Below are positions 35,188-43,816 of a DNA stretch of 64,000 bases, in pieces; the stretch's first letter is position 1; each line of letters starts with the position of its first letter. The position numbers were made by a program, and so were the translations under genes. The DNA is taken from assembly GCF_037027445.1 (NCBI RefSeq), contig NZ_JBANDL010000002.1, positions 1,426,001 to 1,490,000 on the forward strand. Reading direction: 5' to 3'. The notes beneath the pieces were generated by a model that saw only the letters and a list, made by a program, of their open reading frames with translations, was not told the origin of the DNA and ran no database searches. The DNA comes from Lysobacter firmicutimachus (GTDB lineage Bacteria > Pseudomonadota > Gammaproteobacteria > Xanthomonadales > Xanthomonadaceae).

Positions 35188-36183
35188 TCAGCGTTCGAAC
35201 GTCGCCGTTGCGGACGGGTAGTCGACGCTGACCTTCAGGGTAGCGAAGGCGTTGCCGCCGATCGCGCCGTCGATGCGTCGGTCCATCCACTGCGACATGT
35301 ACTCGTGGAAATTGCGGTCGGCGCGTTCGGCGAACCACACCGGGCCGACCCGATAGCCGCCGACTTCCAACTCCGGCACCTCGATCAGGCGTCCGCTGCC
35401 GTTGCGATCGCCGTGTTCGACCACCCGCCAGTCCGGATGCCGGTCGTGCCACCGCTGCAGAACTCCGGCGGCGATGAAGCTGCCCGCGCGATGGGCGGGG
35501 CCGCCGCCCAATTCGCGCGCGCCTTGCTCGGTCAGCATCAAACTGGCGCCGGTGTCGAACAGCAGCTGCAGGACCTCGCCGTCGATGCGCACCGGAATGC
35601 GCGCGAAATGGTTGGTCGGCCGGCCTTGCGCGTCCTTCTGGAAGCCCAGCTCGACCCGGTGCGCAGCATCGACCCGGGGTAGGGCACCGGCGGGCAACAG
35701 GCGCAAGCGGCCGCGCGGATAGTCGAATTCCCAGCTGCGTCCGCCGAACCAGGCTGCGCCGATCATGCCGTCGCCGAGCGAGTGCTGTTGATTCGGCGGC
35801 GCCGGCGCTACCGGTATGCCGCGTTCGACGTTCTGCGGTGCCGGAATCCAGGCGCGCGCGTCGAATCGAGGCCAGGTCAGCAACTGCGGCGGCGCGTTGT
35901 CGGTTCTGGACTCCGGTGCGACGCCGAGTGCGCGGGCGCCGGCGTGAGTGAACAGCAGTCCGCCGCCGCTGTCGGAGAACAATCGCAGTTCGCGCCCGCC
36001 GTGCAGTCGCGGATGCAGGTAGAACCGCCCGGCTTCGAGCGTGGCCGGCAAGGTCAATGGCAATTTCGGCGTAGGCTCGGCGGACGTTTCGGCGGACTGC
36101 GCACGCAGCGGCGCCCAGGCCGCCAGGCCCAGCAAGGCGACGGCCCATGGCAGGCGGAACGACGGCGAAGACGGCAACGGCAT
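35188..36183 (-). CDS. Exported retropepsin-like aspartyl protease with two Asp motifs
   Basis: 331-residue protein with signal peptide (LPWAVALLGLAAWAPLRAQ). Two half-motifs are visible: FSDSGGGLLF with Asp71 and LLFDTGASLML with Asp210, each followed by a similar AGARALG / QGARELG helix. This looks like an internal duplication of a retropepsin-like domain in one chain, similar in logic to pepsins. Between them lies a GDGMIGAAWFGGRSWEFDYPRG stretch typical of this family (GDGMIGAAWF). Periplasmic or secreted; substrate unknown. Confidence 0.75.
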   Translation of the reverse strand: MPLPSSPSFRLPWAVALLGLAAWAPLRAQSAETSAEPTPKLPLTLPATLEAGRFYLHPRLHGGRELRLFSDSGGGLLFTHAGARALGVAPESRTDNAPPQLLTWPRFDARAWIPAPQNVERGIPVAPAPPNQQHSLGDGMIGAAWFGGRSWEFDYPRGRLRLLPAGALPRVDAAHRVELGFQKDAQGRPTNHFARIPVRIDGEVLQLLFDTGASLMLTEQGARELGGGPAHRAGSFIAAGVLQRWHDRHPDWRVVEHGDRNGSGRLIEVPELEVGGYRVGPVWFAERADRNFHEYMSQWMDRRIDGAIGGNAFATLKVSVDYPSATATFER

Positions 36184-36294
36184 GGCGGACTCGCGATGGG
36201 CTTGAGGACGGTGATCAGGTTCGCCGCTGCCCGCGCCGCCCGTCAGTGCAGGAGGTCAGCCAACTTTCGGCAGCCCGTCTTCGCCGATCGCGGT

Positions 36295-37152
36295 TCAGTC
36301 CATATAGGCCGGGAACTTCGGCAGCGCGGCGAAATCCTCCGGCGCGTGCTGCACGACCACCTGGCCCGGATGGGTGGCGAGCAAGCGTTGGACCCGTTCG
36401 AACGAGGCCATGGTGTCGGCGCGGTTGTGATTGAACGCCGGCACCCGCGACCGCTGGTAGTTGGCTCGGGTATGCCAGAGGTCGCCGGACAGTACCAACG
36501 GGCCGAAGTGGGCCAGGCGCAGCATCAGCACGCGGTGGCCGGGCGTGTGGCCGGGCGTGCGCAGGATGCGCACGCTGCCGTCGCCGAACAGATCGTCGTC
36601 GTCGTTGCCGTCGCGCAGTTTGGCCTGGCGCCAGCCGGCGAACAGCTTGGGGTCGACGCCGATCGGTGTCGGCGTGGCCGAGGCCCATTCCAGCTCGGTG
36701 CGGTTGAGCACCCAGGTCGCCTTGGGGAACAGGCCGAGATTGCCGCTGTGATCGGCATGCAGGTGCGACAGGGCGACGTAGTCGATGTCGGACGGACTCA
36801 GTCCGAGTTCGGCCAATTGCGCGGCCAGGGTGCGTTCGACCGTGAAGCGGATGCCCATGCCTTCCAGCAACACGCCACCGGGCTTGGCCGCGATCGCGTC
36901 GCCCAGGCCGGTGTCCCATAGCAGCCGGCCTTTGGGATGCACGATCAGGAAGCAGGGCGCGGCCATGGTGCCGGGCTGGCCGGCGTACTCGCCGGCGTCG
37001 GAGAACATGTCCATGTTCTGCAGTTCGATGCGGCCGCAGTCCATGGCGTAGACGCGCAGCGACGAGGGCTTGGCGCTGGGCGGCGCGGCTTGCGCGGCGG
37101 CGGCGACGAGCAGGGTGGCGGTCAGTGCGGCGAGGCGACGGCGTAAGCGCAT
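36295..37152 (-). CDS. Exported N-acyl homoserine lactonase-like metallo-beta-lactamase
   Basis: 285-residue metallo-beta-lactamase-fold hydrolase with a signal peptide (start at 37152, MRLRRRLAALTATLLVAAAAQA). The zinc motif is LSHLHADHSGN, followed by TPGHTPGH and LSGDLWH. The opening LRVYAMDCGRIEL and LLWDTGLGD fit the AHL-lactonase subfamily (AiiA/AttM/MomL type), which open the lactone ring of quorum signals. A signal peptide places it outside the cytoplasm, as in MomL and AidC. Substrate is inferred; other lactonases or esterases of this fold are possible. Confidence 0.75.
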   Translation of the reverse strand: MRLRRRLAALTATLLVAAAAQAAPPSAKPSSLRVYAMDCGRIELQNMDMFSDAGEYAGQPGTMAAPCFLIVHPKGRLLWDTGLGDAIAAKPGGVLLEGMGIRFTVERTLAAQLAELGLSPSDIDYVALSHLHADHSGNLGLFPKATWVLNRTELEWASATPTPIGVDPKLFAGWRQAKLRDGNDDDDLFGDGSVRILRTPGHTPGHRVLMLRLAHFGPLVLSGDLWHTRANYQRSRVPAFNHNRADTMASFERVQRLLATHPGQVVVQHAPEDFAALPKFPAYMD

Positions 37153-37305
37153 GGCGCGGATCCGGACGGTGGGGAGGGGGTGGATTATCGCCAAGCCCCG
37201 CCGCGCAGGCTGTGCCCGACAGCGGACTATCGTGCCGGACTGTCGAGACGCAAGCGCCGGTCGCCGGACCAGACGCCGGTGCGGCGGCCGCGATCCGCGC
37301 CCGGC

Positions 37306-37890
37306 TCAGCCGGCCAACAGGCCGTGCAGCAGGCGATCGAGCGAGGCGTCGTAGAAGGCGCGGAACTCCGCTTCGCCGTAGCTGAAGCGGCCGGCGCGGT
37401 ACAGCGCGATCAACCCGTGGGTGTGCCCCCACAACGTCATCGCCAGATCCCAGGCGTCGCCCTCGCGCAGTCGCCCCGCGCGTTGCGCTTCGGCGACCAG
37501 GTCGGCGACCACGTTCAAGGTCGGCGACAGGCGCGCGCGGAAATCCTCGGGGAATCGCCGGGCGCGCTCGCGCCGCATCGAGAAGGCGTGATCGAACAGA
37601 TGCGGATGGGCCAGGGCGTAGTCGAGGTAGATGCGTTGGGTCGCGAGCAGGCGCGCGATCACGTCGCCGCCGGCGCTGCGCGCGCTCCAGTGGCGCGCGA
37701 TCTGCTCGAAGCTGTCGTCGCAGATGCGTTGCAGCAAGGCTTCGCGGTTGCGGAAATGGCGGTAGATCGCCATCGGGGTGATGCCGACCGCATCGCCGAT
37801 GCGGCGCATGGTCACCGCCTGCGCACCGCCGCGTTCGAACAGCGTGCGGGCGGCACGCAGGATCCGGTCGGCGGTGGCGGCGGCGCTCAT
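37306..37890 (-). CDS. TetR family transcriptional regulator
   Basis: 194-residue one-component repressor. The N-terminal DNA-binding part is standard: ADRILRAARTLFERGGAQAV, split as ADRILRAARTLF and VTMRRIGDAVGITPMAIYRHF with the recognition helix TPMAIYRHF. The C-terminal ligand domain resembles TetR_C_33-like members. Its ATG lies inside a 19-base palindrome that is probably its own operator. A six-codon frame (MYTLYT, stop) opens within the palindrome and its stop overlaps this ATG. Divergent from hutU, which may be a target. Confidence 0.85.
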   Translation of the reverse strand: MSAAATADRILRAARTLFERGGAQAVTMRRIGDAVGITPMAIYRHFRNREALLQRICDDSFEQIARHWSARSAGGDVIARLLATQRIYLDYALAHPHLFDHAFSMRRERARRFPEDFRARLSPTLNVVADLVAEAQRAGRLREGDAWDLAMTLWGHTHGLIALYRAGRFSYGEAEFRAFYDASLDRLLHGLLAG

Positions 37891-37907
37891 GTATACAGCG
37901 TATACAT
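37889..37907. promoter_or_regulatory. TetR-type operator palindrome
   Basis: Perfect inverted repeat ATGTATAC-GCT-GTATACAT (minus-strand reading), 8-base arms with a 3-base spacer. It covers the start codon of the TetR gene and lies 128 bases from hutU. Confidence 0.7.
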
Positions 37908-37999
37908 CGGCGGCCGGGAAGGGCAAATTCGCCCCGTTTTCCCGCCTGTACGGGCCGGTGCGGCGGCGCCGGCGCTGGCGGGCGCGCGCAACGCGGCGC

Positions 38000-38005
38000 G
38001 ATAAT
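38000..38005 (+). promoter_or_regulatory. Candidate -10 box of hutU
   Basis: GATAAT 29 bases before the hutU ATG. No convincing -35 hexamer is visible; motif-only support. Confidence 0.3.
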
Positions 38006-38034
38006 TTCGCCATCCCACCCGCCGGAACCTCGTC

Positions 38035-39705
38035 ATGTCCGCAGGCACCCGCCTCGATCCCTCCCGTGTCGTCCGCGCGCCGCGCGGCAGCGAAAAGAGC
38101 TGCAAGTCCTGGCTCAGCGAAGCCGCCTTCCGCATGATCCAGAACAACCTCGACCCCGAGGTGGCCGAGAATCCGGCCGCGCTGGTGGTCTACGGCGGCA
38201 TCGGCCGCGCCGCGCGCGACTGGGAGAGCTTCGACGCCATCCTCAAGTCGCTGCGCGAGCTGGAAGACAACGAGACCCTGCTGATCCAGTCCGGCAAGCC
38301 GGTCGGCGTGTTCCCGACCCACGCCGACGCGCCGCGCGTGCTGTTGGCCAACTCCAACCTGGTGCCGCATTGGGCCAACTGGGAGCACTTCAACGAGCTC
38401 GATAAAAAAGGCCTGATGATGTACGGCCAGATGACGGCCGGCTCGTGGATCTACATCGGCTCGCAGGGCATCGTCCAGGGCACTTACGAGACCTTCGTCG
38501 AGATGGGCCGCCAGCACTACGGCGGCGACCTCAAGGGCAAGTGGATCCTGACCGCCGGCCTCGGCGGCATGGGCGGCGCGCAGCCGCTGGCCGCCTCCCT
38601 GGCCGGCGCCAGCTCGCTGACCATCGAGTGCCGCCAGACCAGCATCGACTTCCGCCTGCGCACCCGCTACGTCGACGAGCAGGCCCACGACCTCGACGAC
38701 GCGTTGGCGCGGATCGCCAAGTACACCGCCGCCGGCGAGGCCAAGTCGATCGCCCTGCTCGGCAACGCTGCGGAGATCCTGCCCGAGCTGGTCCGCCGCG
38801 GCGTGCGTCCGGACTGCGTCACCGACCAGACCTCGGCGCACGATCCGGTGCACGGCTACCTGCCGATCGGCTGGACCGTGGAGCAGTGGCTGGAAGCGCA
38901 GAGCAGCGACCCGGCCCGAGTCCGCGACGAAGCCAAGAAGTCGATGCGCGTGCACGTCGAAGCCATGCTGGCCTTCCACGCCCGAGGCATTCCGACCGTG
39001 GACTACGGCAACAACATCCGCCAGATGGCCAAGGACGAAGGCTGCGCCAACGCCTTCGATTTCCCGGGTTTCGTTCCGGCCTATGTGCGCCCGTTGTTCT
39101 GCCGCGGCGTCGGCCCGTTCCGCTGGGTCGCGCTCAGCGGAGATCCGGACGACATCTACAAGACCGACGCGAAGGTCAAGCAAATCATCGCCGACGATCC
39201 GCACCTGCATCGTTGGCTGGACATGGCGCGCGAGCGGATCAGCTTCCAGGGCCTGCCGGCGCGCATCTGCTGGGTCGGCCTGGGCCTGCGCCACAAGCTC
39301 GGCCTGGCGTTCAACGAAATGGTGCGCAACGGCGAGCTGAAGGCGCCGGTGGTGATCGGCCGCGACCACCTCGACAGCGGCTCGGTGGCTTCGCCGAACC
39401 GCGAGACCGAGGCGATGCGCGACGGCAGCGACGCGGTGAGCGACTGGCCCTTGCTCAACGCCATGCTCAACGTCGCCGGCGGCGCGACCTGGGTCTCGCT
39501 GCACCACGGCGGCGGCGTCGGCATGGGCTATTCGCAACACTCCGGGGTGGTCATCGTCTGCGACGGCAGCGAAGAAGCCGACAAGCGCATCGCCCGGGTG
39601 CTGTGGAACGACCCCGGCACCGGGGTCATGCGCCATGCCGATGCCGGGTACGAGATCGCCCAGGCCTGCGCCAGGGAGCAGGGGCTGAAGTTGCCGATGC
39701 TCTGA
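38035..39705 (+). CDS. hutU: Urocanate hydratase
   Basis: 556-residue NAD-dependent enzyme that hydrates urocanate to 4-imidazolone-5-propionate, the second step of histidine breakdown. Full family length with the expected glycine-rich stretches ([16 protein letters not shown] [21 protein letters not shown]), the [12 protein letters not shown] motif and [15 protein letters not shown] near the C-terminus. It stands alone beside a TetR gene, separated from hutI and hutF by about 8 kb of unrelated genes, and is followed by its own hairpin. Confidence 0.96.
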   Translation: MSAGTRLDPSRVVRAPRGSEKSCKSWLSEAAFRMIQNNLDPEVAENPAALVVYGGIGRAARDWESFDAILKSLRELEDNETLLIQSGKPVGVFPTHADAPRVLLANSNLVPHWANWEHFNELDKKGLMMYGQMTAGSWIYIGSQGIVQGTYETFVEMGRQHYGGDLKGKWILTAGLGGMGGAQPLAASLAGASSLTIECRQTSIDFRLRTRYVDEQAHDLDDALARIAKYTAAGEAKSIALLGNAAEILPELVRRGVRPDCVTDQTSAHDPVHGYLPIGWTVEQWLEAQSSDPARVRDEAKKSMRVHVEAMLAFHARGIPTVDYGNNIRQMAKDEGCANAFDFPGFVPAYVRPLFCRGVGPFRWVALSGDPDDIYKTDAKVKQIIADDPHLHRWLDMARERISFQGLPARICWVGLGLRHKLGLAFNEMVRNGELKAPVVIGRDHLDSGSVASPNRETEAMRDGSDAVSDWPLLNAMLNVAGGATWVSLHHGGGVGMGYSQHSGVVIVCDGSEEADKRIARVLWNDPGTGVMRHADAGYEIAQACAREQGLKLPML

Positions 39706-39731
39706 GCGTCGCCGCCGGTCCATCGTTCGCC

Positions 39732-39764
39732 ACGACGGCCCGCATTCGCGGGCCGTCGTCGTTT
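39732..39764 (+). terminator. Probable terminator after hutU
   Basis: Twelve-base perfect stem starting ACGACGGCCCGC with loop ATTC, 26 bases after hutU. The trailing T-run is weak (CGTTT), so termination efficiency is uncertain. Confidence 0.6.
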
Positions 39765-39866
39765 GGGACACGACAACCGCGGCGCTGCCGAGGGTAGACG
39801 CGACGCAAGCCGCGACCGCGGGATTTCAGCCCGCGGCGCAAGTTACGCCGCAGGCCCGGTGTCGCG

Positions 39867-39889
39867 GTCGCGGCTTACGCCGCTCCTAC
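39867..39889 (-). repeat. REP-like palindromic repeat, copy 3
   Basis: Reverse-orientation copy of the 23-base element at 32524, differing only at one central base, between the hutU terminator and the end of the SRPBCC gene. Confidence 0.75.
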
Positions 39890-39906
39890 AGACAGACGGC
39901 TCGGGC

Positions 39907-40350
39907 TCAGCCCGGAATCGTCGGTTCGACCAGGCGTTCGAGCAGGGTCAGCGATTCCTGCCAGCCCAGGTGGCACTGGTCGGCCGGGATCACGTCCGGA
40001 ATGCCTTCCTGCACGACCTGCACTTCGGTACCGCAGGACACGGCGCGGAAGGTGATGGTGGTGACCATGGTGCCGGGCAGGTTGGGGTCGTCGAAGCGGT
40101 CGTCGTGGACGATGCGCTCGCCGGGCATCAGCTCCAGGTAGGTGCCGCCGAAGCTGTGGCTGTCGCCGCTGCCGAAATTGGTGAAGCTCATGCGGTAGCG
40201 GCCGCCGACTTTGGCTTCCAGCTCGTGCACGGTGCAGGTGAAGCCGTCCGGCGGCAGCCACTTGCACAGGGCGGCGGGGTCGAGGAAGGCGCGGTAGACG
40301 CGCTCCGGCGGGGCGGTGAAGACGCGCAGCAGGCGAACGGTGTTGCTCAT
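39907..40350 (-). CDS. SRPBCC (AHSA1-like) family protein
   Basis: 147-residue soluble protein of the START/Bet v1-like SRPBCC fold, AHSA1 group. Opening RVFTAPPERVYRAFLDPAALCKWLPPDG and RYRMSFTNFGSG, then closing CHLGWQESLTLLERLVE are characteristic (shown in parts: FTAPPERVYRAF, LGWQESLTLLERL). The family binds hydrophobic ligands; function here unknown. Start at 40350 (MSNTVRLL) follows the family; a GAGATCACCC stretch precedes it. Confidence 0.82.
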   Translation of the reverse strand: MSNTVRLLRVFTAPPERVYRAFLDPAALCKWLPPDGFTCTVHELEAKVGGRYRMSFTNFGSGDSHSFGGTYLELMPGERIVHDDRFDDPNLPGTMVTTITFRAVSCGTEVQVVQEGIPDVIPADQCHLGWQESLTLLERLVEPTIPG

Positions 40351-40588
40351 GGGTGATCTCCGTAACGAGGTGAAGCCCTCATCCATTGCGACGAACGGAC
40401 GGAAGCGGAATCGACATCGGCGATGGACGCCGCCCGCGACGACGGCGCGACGCGCGGTTCAGGTTGTAGCGCAGGCCGTAAACCGGCCGAAACCGCCAAA
40501 CGGCCCCCGATTCATCGGACTGTTGTCACTAGCCAAGCCGGGCAGGGCCCCTATCATCGGGCGGTGCCATCACTGCACGGAGCCTGCG

Positions 40589-42013
40589 ATGACCCAGGAC
40601 CTCTCCGCCGTCGAACCGACCGCCGCACCGCCTTCGCTGTGGCGCGAGCTGCGCGAAGCGGTGCGCGGCACCGATGCCGATTACACCAAGATTCCGTTGC
40701 GCCGCGCCGTGTTCCTGCTCGCAGTGCCGATGGTGCTGGAACTGGTGCTGGAGTCCACCTTCGCGGTGGTCGACATCTTCTTCGTCGCCAAGCTCGGGCC
40801 GTCGGCGGTGGCCACGGTCGGGCTGACCGAGAGCTATCTGTTCCTGCTGTATGCGGTGGCGATGGGCCTGGCGATGGCGGTGACCGCGGTGGTGGCCCGG
40901 CGCATCGGCGAAGGCAAGCGCGAGGAAGCCGGCATCACCGCGGTGCAGGCGATCTTCATCGCCCTGCTGGTATCGGTGTTGCCGGCGCTGACCGGCATCG
41001 TCTATGCCCAGGACCTGTTGCGGCTGATGGGCGCCGACGCTTGGAGCATCGAGCACGGCTACCGCTACACGCAGTGGATGCTCGGCGGCAACGCGGTGAT
41101 CATGCTGCTGTTCGTGATCAACGCGATCTTCCGCGGCGCCGGCGACGCGGCGATCGCGATGCGGGTGCTGTGGCTGTCCAACGGCCTCAACATCCTGCTG
41201 TGCCCGATCCTGATCTTCGGCCTGGGGCCGGCGCCCGAACTCGGCATCGAGGGCGCGGCGATCGCCACCAACATCGGGCGCGGCATCGGCGTGGCCTACC
41301 AGTTGTGGGTGCTGTTCCGCGGCGGCAAGCACATCCGGGTGACCGCGGCGCAGCTGGTGTGGCGCGGCGCCATGCTGTGGAACATCGTGCGCACCTCGCT
41401 CGGCGGGGTCGGCCAGATGATCGTGGCGATGACCTCGTGGATCTTCCTGATGCGCATCCTCGCCAGCATCGGCAGCGAGGCCGTGGCCGGCGCGACCATC
41501 GCCATCCGCATCATGATGTTCACGATGATGCCGGCCTGGGGCATGTCCAACGCGGCCGCGACCCTGGTCGGACAGAACCTCGGCGCCGGCCATCCGGAGC
41601 GCGCCGAGGCCTCGGTGTGGCGGATCGGCTGGTACAACATGGCCTATCTGGTCGCGATCTCGGTGCTGTTCTTCGCCCTGCCGCGGCAGTTGGTGAGCAT
41701 CTTCACCGCCGATCCCGAGGTGGTGCGGATCGGCGCCGAATGGCTGCGGATCCTGTCGTACTCGTTCTTCATCTACGGCTGGTGGATGGTCACCGTGCAG
41801 GCCTTCAACGGCGCCGGCGACACCATGACCCCGACCAAGATCAACGTGGTGTTCTTCTGGCTGATCCAGATCCCGCTGTCCTACCTGCTGGCGATCTCGC
41901 TGGACTGGCAGCACTCCGGCGTGTTCTGGGGCGTGTTCGTGTCCGAGACCGCGGTCGGCGTGTTCACTCTGTGGCTGTTCACCCGGGGGCGATGGAAGAA
42001 CGCGCAGGTGTAG
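40589..42013 (+). CDS. MATE family efflux transporter
   Basis: 474-residue inner-membrane antiporter with about twelve helices, using sodium or proton gradients to expel cationic compounds. MATE features: PMVLELVLESTF in the first helix, LGPSAVATVGLTES and the repeat in the second half LASIGSEAVAGATIAIRI, with GMSNAAATLVGQNLGAG. The start at 40589 is set by the family alignment (MTQDLSAV); the frame extends upstream into the gap. Substrate unknown. Confidence 0.88.
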   Translation: MTQDLSAVEPTAAPPSLWRELREAVRGTDADYTKIPLRRAVFLLAVPMVLELVLESTFAVVDIFFVAKLGPSAVATVGLTESYLFLLYAVAMGLAMAVTAVVARRIGEGKREEAGITAVQAIFIALLVSVLPALTGIVYAQDLLRLMGADAWSIEHGYRYTQWMLGGNAVIMLLFVINAIFRGAGDAAIAMRVLWLSNGLNILLCPILIFGLGPAPELGIEGAAIATNIGRGIGVAYQLWVLFRGGKHIRVTAAQLVWRGAMLWNIVRTSLGGVGQMIVAMTSWIFLMRILASIGSEAVAGATIAIRIMMFTMMPAWGMSNAAATLVGQNLGAGHPERAEASVWRIGWYNMAYLVAISVLFFALPRQLVSIFTADPEVVRIGAEWLRILSYSFFIYGWWMVTVQAFNGAGDTMTPTKINVVFFWLIQIPLSYLLAISLDWQHSGVFWGVFVSETAVGVFTLWLFTRGRWKNAQV

Positions 42014-42050
42014 CGGCAGGCGGCGGCGCGTCGCGCGCGGCGGCCGGACG

Positions 42051-42287
42051 CTACCCGGGCGGATGCAGGTAGCGGTAAGCGAAGAAGGCCGCGGCCGCGA
42101 ACGCGGTCCAAGCCGCGAGTCCGACCAGCGCGCACAATGCCTCGCCAGGTTCCTTCTTGCCGTAGAACGGCTTCAACAGCACCCAGCCGGTGCCGTGCAG
42201 CAACAGTTCGACCACGCCTTCGAACAGCACGCGTCCGAGCAGCCTCAAGGCGCCGCCCAATACGTCGCCTATCGCGTCCAATGCCAT
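42051..42287 (-). CDS. Small membrane protein, unknown
   Basis: 78-residue protein, start 42287 with AGGAGA upstream. Two hydrophobic stretches: residues ~5-28 (moderate, LLGRVLFEGVVELLL) and ~52-72 (LCALVGLAAWTAFAAAAFFAY). A charged KPFYGKKEPGE loop lies between. No family recognised. Confidence 0.6.
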   Translation of the reverse strand: MALDAIGDVLGGALRLLGRVLFEGVVELLLHGTGWVLLKPFYGKKEPGEALCALVGLAAWTAFAAAAFFAYRYLHPPG

Positions 42288-42352
42288 CGTGCGTTCTCCT
42301 GGAAAAGCGCCGCGCCGGCTGCGGTTTAGCCGGCGCGGCCCGGGACGGCGCT

Positions 42353-42703
42353 TCAGCGGTCCGACCACACCGCCAGTTCGTAGCCGTCGGGGTCGACGAA
42401 GTGGAAGCGGCGGCCGCCCGGGAATTCGTGCTCGGCGACGATCGGCGCACCGGCCGCTTCGACCCGGCGCCGGGCATCGGCGAGATCGTCGGCGCAGCTC
42501 ACCACCAGCGCACCGCCCGGCTTGGGCGCGACATGGGCGTTGAAGCCGCCCTTCATGCGGCCGTCGTCGAATTCGCAGTAGTCCGGGCCGTAGTCGGTGA
42601 AGGTCCAGCCGAAAGCGGCGCCGTAGAAGGCCTTGGCGGCGGCGATGTCGGCGACGGCGGATTCGAGGTAGTCCAGGCGCAGGTTGCGGTCGGAAGCGGT
42701 CAT
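42353..42703 (-). CDS. VOC (glyoxalase/bleomycin resistance) family protein
   Basis: 116-residue protein of the vicinal oxygen chelate fold. The pattern LDYLESAVADIAAAKAFYGAAFGW at the start, split here as YLESAVADIAAAKAFY, and EFPGGRRFHFVDPDGYELAVWS at the end is diagnostic. The metal-binding His/Glu set is incomplete by eye, so catalysis cannot be assumed. Likely an uncharacterised lactoylglutathione-lyase-like protein; cytoplasmic. Confidence 0.85.
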   Translation of the reverse strand: MTASDRNLRLDYLESAVADIAAAKAFYGAAFGWTFTDYGPDYCEFDDGRMKGGFNAHVAPKPGGALVVSCADDLADARRRVEAAGAPIVAEHEFPGGRRFHFVDPDGYELAVWSDR

Positions 42704-42746
42704 GGCGGCTCCGTGGGCAGCGGTGGAAGGGGAAGAGACGGAAGGG

Positions 42747-43622
42747 TCAACCGGCCGGCCGGGGAGCGACGGACTCGGCAAGGAACGCGGACAGGGCTTG
42801 GCGGAATTCGGGCGAATCGGCGGCGTTAGTATGATTGCGCGCCGGCACGATCAGCAGGCGCTTGCGCCCCTCGGGCAGCGGCGTGGCCTGAAACAGGGCT
42901 TCGGCGAAGCGCGGCGGGGTGGCGACGTCGTGTTCGCCGGCGACGAACAGCACCGGTTCGTCCAGCGCTTCGACGACGGGGCGGTTGCCCTGGCCGACCA
43001 GCGCCCCGGCGGGAGCGACGCGCCGCACCAGCATCCGCGCCCACAGCTTCTGCCGCGAACGCATGTGCGCGCCCCAGTCCTCGAAGCTGGTCACCGAGCT
43101 TTCCAGAATCAGGCCGTCGAGGCGGCGATGGGCCGCCACCCGCCCGGCCATGAAGCTGCCCAGCGAGTGGCCGTGCACGATCAGCGGCAGGCCGGCCAGC
43201 TCCGGGTCCTCGCGCATGCGATCGTAGACCGTGCCGGCGTCGGCCAGCAGCGCCTCCAGCGAAGCCGTGCCGGTGCTCGCGCCGTAGCCGCGATGATCGA
43301 CCAGGACGAAATTGACCGGCGCGTCGGCATAGGCCTTGGCGCTGGTCGCGGCGTGCCTGGCGACGGTGTAGCCGTTGCCGCCGAAGTACAGCACGGTGGC
43401 GACTGCGTCGCGGCGCAGGAAGCGCAGCGCATACAACTGCGCGCCGTCGGCGGCGATGCGGGTCTCTTCGATGCGGTAAGCCGGCAGTTGCGCGCGCAAC
43501 GCGGCCAGGTCGGCCGCCGGCGCGGCGCGCGCGATCACGATGTTGTCCTCGCGCACGTGCCAGGTGCAGGCGGACAGCGCGGCGATCAGCAATAGCAGGC
43601 ACAGACGAGGGACTGACTTCAT
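42747..43622 (-). CDS. Alpha/beta-hydrolase lipoprotein
   Basis: 291-residue lipoprotein: signal peptide with lipobox ALSAC, Cys19 as lipid site. The hydrolase core carries LVDHRGYGASTG and the nucleophile elbow VHGHSLGSFMAG, with Asp in AGEHDVATPP and His in PARNHTNAAD completing a triad. Similar to the BEM46/FrsA-like serine hydrolases with a YFGGNGYTV oxyanion region. Anchored to a membrane facing the periplasm; substrate unknown. Confidence 0.82.
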   Translation of the reverse strand: MKSVPRLCLLLLIAALSACTWHVREDNIVIARAAPAADLAALRAQLPAYRIEETRIAADGAQLYALRFLRRDAVATVLYFGGNGYTVARHAATSAKAYADAPVNFVLVDHRGYGASTGTASLEALLADAGTVYDRMREDPELAGLPLIVHGHSLGSFMAGRVAAHRRLDGLILESSVTSFEDWGAHMRSRQKLWARMLVRRVAPAGALVGQGNRPVVEALDEPVLFVAGEHDVATPPRFAEALFQATPLPEGRKRLLIVPARNHTNAADSPEFRQALSAFLAESVAPRPAG

Positions 43623-43753
43623 GGATCCTCCTTGACGGCGTCGCCGCCGGCGGCGCGTTGCGGGCCGGCGACAGCCTCATGTATCGCCGTTCGCGCGCCG
43701 CAAGGGAAGGCCGCGTAGGCGACGCGGCCTGCATGCGCCGGCGCGCCGGCACG

Positions 43754-43781
43754 AAAAAGGCCGCCGGTCGCCCGGCGGCCT
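43754..43781 (-). terminator. Intrinsic terminator of the CsgG-family gene
   Basis: On the minus strand the ten-base stem AGGCCGCCGG / CCGGCGGCCT with a four-base loop is followed by a run of Ts. It stands 36 bases after the stop of the CsgG-family gene. Confidence 0.85.
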
Positions 43782-43816
43782 CCCTGCGCATCGAACGCGC
43801 CGTGGCGCGGCTCGGT

